Positions 62,601-64,000 of a DNA stretch of 64,000 nt are shown here, piece by piece. The notes beneath the pieces are model-generated. The model was not told where the DNA came from. It saw only the letters and a list, made by a program, of their open reading frames with translations, and searched no databases. Positions within the stretch are counted from its first letter, which is position 1, and each line of letters opens with the position of its first letter. Made by a program: the position numbers and the translations under genes. Source of the stretch: VXPQ01 sp965116435 (GTDB lineage Bacteria > Bacteroidota > Rhodothermia > Rhodothermales > VXPQ01); the NCBI GenBank assembly GCA_965116435.1, contig OZ220686.1, positions 868,001-932,000 on the forward strand, written 5' to 3'.

Positions 62601-64000
62601 ACCGTCACATCCGCCGTACCAGCCTCCGCATTCTCGGCGGAAACAGTCAGACGATATTCGTACGTCTCGTCCGCACCTACCTCCACAGGCACAGCGAACG
62701 TCGGCGACGGACCGTCCGCCCCCGCCACAAGAAGATCCGTATTCAGGGTACCGCCCCGCGCCTCCCAAGCATACGTATACGCAGAAACAGCCGGGCCGCC
62801 AGATTCTCCTGAAGCCTCGCAATTTAGGGTAATATCCGGCGATCCTTCATACGCCGAATACGGATTCCCACGGCACACCACCGCAATCGCCCCCGTGTTC
62901 AGCACCGTCACCGTCACGTCCGCCGAAGCCGCGTCCGCATGCGCCGCGCTGGCCGTAACCCGGTACTCGTACCGCGTCGTCTGCGGCACGTCCTCCGGCA
63001 CGAAGAACGTCGGATTGTTCATGTCCGACGCGCTCAATAGGCTAACATCCGGCGTGGCGTTCCGGGGCGCCCAGACATATTCGTACTCCGATCCCGCAGG
63101 AGCCCCCGATGCCTCGCACAACAACGGAATATCCCCCGAGCCCTCATACACCGGATCCGGGTCCGTGCACGTCAGCGCCAGCGGCAGGTTGTTCAGCACC
63201 GTCACCGTCACGTCCGCCCGCCCAGGCTCCGCATTCGGAGCCGTGACCGTAAGCACGTATTCGTACGTCTCGTCCGCCTCCACCGACGCAGGCATGCGGA
63301 ACGTCGGCGACGCCACGTCCGAGGCACTCAAAAGCCCCGTGTCCGACGTGGCGCCTTGCGCCGTCCAGGCGTATGCATACACAGAACCCGCAGGCGCGCC
63401 CGACGCTGCGCAGTTCAATGCAATATCCCCCGTCCCTTCATACGCCGAATACGGATTGCCCGCGCAGGCCACCTGTATATCCGGCTTGTTCAGGACCGTG
63501 ACCGTGACGTCGTCCACGCCCGCCTCCGCATTCGGAGACGAAGCCGTAACCCGGTACGCGTAGGTCTCGTCCTGCGACACGTTACTCGGCACCGCAAACA
63601 CCGGATTTTGCAGGTTGTCCGCGCTCAAAAGGCTCACGTCCGGCGTAGCGCCTGCAGGCGCCCAGGCAAACGTATACTCGGGACTGTCTCCGGCGCCGCC
63701 AGACACCGTGCAGCGCAGCGTAAGGTCCGGCGAACCCTCGTATACCTCGGGGTCGGCGCACGCCAGGGAAATAGCCCCCGTGTTCAGCACCGTCACGGTC
63801 ACATCCGCCGTCCCCGCGTCCGCATTCGGCGCCGTAACCGTCAGCACGTACTCGTACCTCGTCGATTGCGTCACATCGGCCGGCACGGCGAACGTCGGGT
63901 TGGCGATGTTCGTGTCGCTCAAAAGGTCTGTGTCCGCTGGCTCTCCCGTGTTGTTGAGAGGCGTCCAGGCGTACGTATAGGCAGGAGCAGCTCCCGGTGT
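59660..64000 (-). CDS. Second giant two-Cys Ig-like repeat protein, paralogue (N-terminus beyond right edge)
   Basis: 1446 residues are visible; the frame is open through base 64000, where it reads 'TPGAAPAYTYAWTPLNNTGE', the middle of an Ig-like repeat, so the signal peptide and first domains are outside the window. One partial and eight full repeats are seen, followed by the same DUF4402-like domain and chaperone-like module as in the first giant, with near-identical long stretches. Differences: an insert of about 33 residues (about 60993-61091, VYERVDRSADTATG...) before the DUF4402-like core, a different 21-residue repeat array, and a short tail ending EGAALAEKP. It sits 149 bp upstream of the first giant on the same strand. 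Function inferred as above. Confidence 0.8.
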   Translation of the reverse strand, partial: TPGAAPAYTYAWTPLNNTGEPADTDLLSDTNIANPTFAVPADVTQSTRYEYVLTVTAPNADAGTADVTVTVLNTGAISLACADPEVYEGSPDLTLRCTVSGGAGDSPEYTFAWAPAGATPDVSLLSADNLQNPVFAVPSNVSQDETYAYRVTASSPNAEAGVDDVTVTVLNKPDIQVACAGNPYSAYEGTGDIALNCAASGAPAGSVYAYAWTAQGATSDTGLLSASDVASPTFRMPASVEADETYEYVLTVTAPNAEPGRADVTVTVLNNLPLALTCTDPDPVYEGSGDIPLLCEASGAPAGSEYEYVWAPRNATPDVSLLSASDMNNPTFFVPEDVPQTTRYEYRVTASAAHADAASADVTVTVLNTGAIAVVCRGNPYSAYEGSPDITLNCEASGESGGPAVSAYTYAWEARGGTLNTDLLVAGADGPSPTFAVPVEVGADETYEYRLTVSAENAEAGTADVTVTVLNKAALALVCANPAPVYEGSEDIALACAASGGPGGPGGSGALGGSEYEYVWTALNNTGAMADMDLLSRTDIASPTFFVPEDVPQTTRYEYQVTVSAEHADPATAEVTVTVLNKGALALVCAGNPYSAYEGSEDITLDCEAMGAPDGSEYEYAWTARGATADTELLSAADVASPTFAVPAAVDANETYEYLLTVTAEHAEPATLEVTVTVLNKGTLALVCAGNPYSAYEGSEDIALDCSASGAPDGSVYEYAWTVRGATADTDRLSAANVASPTFAVPAAVDADETYEYLLTASSETAEPATVEVTVTVLNKGALALACAGNPYSAYEGSEDITLDCAASGVPEGSEYAYAWTGRGATADTDLLSAADVASPVFAVPDSVDADETYEYLLTVSADRADDATVEVIVTVLDRVPPVAFSGDPSALGVRVSVSPLRFGVQSSDARVSLDPLSEQISTSVSGPHHAGRMMLSLDGAEALDEAEALALSIELVTPVTLRRMRDNMVYERVDRSADTATGIATDKTATEIPDEAWDKVTAAPAFLSLSPRWSVAESCESLSSQAIGGWHTQARLSESDCRLLLFGGELDLSGALPGRYAGTMNLILRTASGEETHSVEVEVDVAPTQYAMLAGAEGVRFAGPDEVPRSLTEAQNVRISPNTAYLTREAPSGAFALTNMSLIPLELSVSARFGYTEATEAGFETVVEDLSVSPLGDLSSLVDIYPKTLILTPGEEGVIRYGVREEVLALMEAPSEEGLVRQGVRADTLASMGAPGKEGLMRYGVPDTLASLMASGYAAFFEITSAPHQYVRTNQLPEAATAGKTAHVTTRIPGAYAPDEAAPSLRAELISVSEGTSPSATFLVETEGAPFFGEVVAYAGDGRELGRRQTLVYTRSRVRMPLAWMPEGETVFLRFISSGRSSGPSRVSKPVSIPWNAPQRDSRIGREIGAVPDPGQTPDGGASASAPDSATSPASLEGAALAEKP
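61362..64000. repeat. Tandem Ig-like domain array (giant 2, visible part)
   Basis: Eight full copies and one partial, about 280-310 bp each, extending past the edge. Several copies are almost identical to copies in the first giant (for example 62590-63000 versus 55045-55455), which suggests exchange between the two genes. Confidence 0.85.
62478..62504. repeat. 9-bp microsatellite in a variable loop (giant 2)
   Basis: GATCCTCCA-GGTCCCCCA-GGTCCTCCA: three 9-bp units encoding a Gly/Pro-rich loop before the conserved Tyr-x-Tyr strand. The equivalent place in the first giant (54945-54962) has two units. It is in frame, so unit gain or loss changes loop length by three residues. Confidence 0.75.

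Noticed and set aside
52035..64000. Giant proteins as T9SS cargo
   Set aside because: The C-termini lack the YPNPF-type sorting domain and a Lys/Arg-ending beta strand; they end in low-complexity GQTLE or EGAALAEKP tails.

Overview
This is about 64 kb of high-GC DNA from a Gram-negative bacterium of the Bacteroidota/Rhodothermota branch; a Rhodothermia-like (Salinibacter/Rubricoccus-type) organism is my best guess. The evidence is two proteins with type IX secretion (T9SS) C-terminal sorting domains, a TonB-dependent receptor coupled to a DUF4249 protein, DUF5916, DUF3098-like, DUF1080 and DUF5060 proteins, and many secreted catabolic enzymes. The lineage is inferred from gene content only: no rRNA or tRNA gene was seen.

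Layout. 1-1162: start of a UPF0182 membrane protein that runs off the left edge. 1333-6276: a large CotH/lamin-tail secreted protein with a T9SS tail. 6366-9832 (minus): a sugar module of Gfo/Idh/MocA oxidoreductase, MFS transporter and DUF1080 hydrolase. 9915-16139 (plus): a secreted redox module of cupredoxin-HEAT protein, FG-GAP protein, PVC-type dehydrogenase-HEAT protein and a PhyH dioxygenase. 16140-24250: an accessory stretch with a HipA-N-like orphan, a Schlafen/AlbA-type regulator, a vapC remnant, a DUF5060 glycosidase-like protein, a Cys-rich T9SS protein, a DUF4143 ATPase and an SDR reductase. 24247-39105: mostly housekeeping genes (Hsp20, DUF4249 plus TonB receptor, GyrA, lysine 6-aminotransferase, LipA, Ndk, NamZ-like lipoprotein, PBP4, MreD), followed by the minus-strand operon thrA-dapB-dapA for aspartate-family and diaminopimelate synthesis (to 42447). 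42755-64000 (all minus): two FGly-type sulfatases, a DUF5916 barrel, an ExbB/TolQ-like channel, a fimbrial-usher-like outer-membrane protein, and two giant paralogous repeat proteins, the second cut by the right edge.

The most unusual part is 49338-64000. Each giant protein is a long array of two-cysteine Ig/PKD-like domains, followed by a DUF4402-like (spore-coat-U/pilin-like) domain and then by a module that reads like a PapD-type periplasmic pilus chaperone. A usher-like barrel is encoded next to them. This looks like a chaperone-usher system in which adhesin stalk, pilin-like domain and chaperone are one polypeptide, present as two recent paralogues with recombining repeats. This is inferred from sequence patterns and was not tested by structure prediction or database search.

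A second feature is a dispersed hairpin repeat (core CTGAT-YAARTCC...GATCAG) at about seven places. One copy supplies the stop codon of dapA, one ends a vapC remnant, and one serves as a T-tailed terminator.
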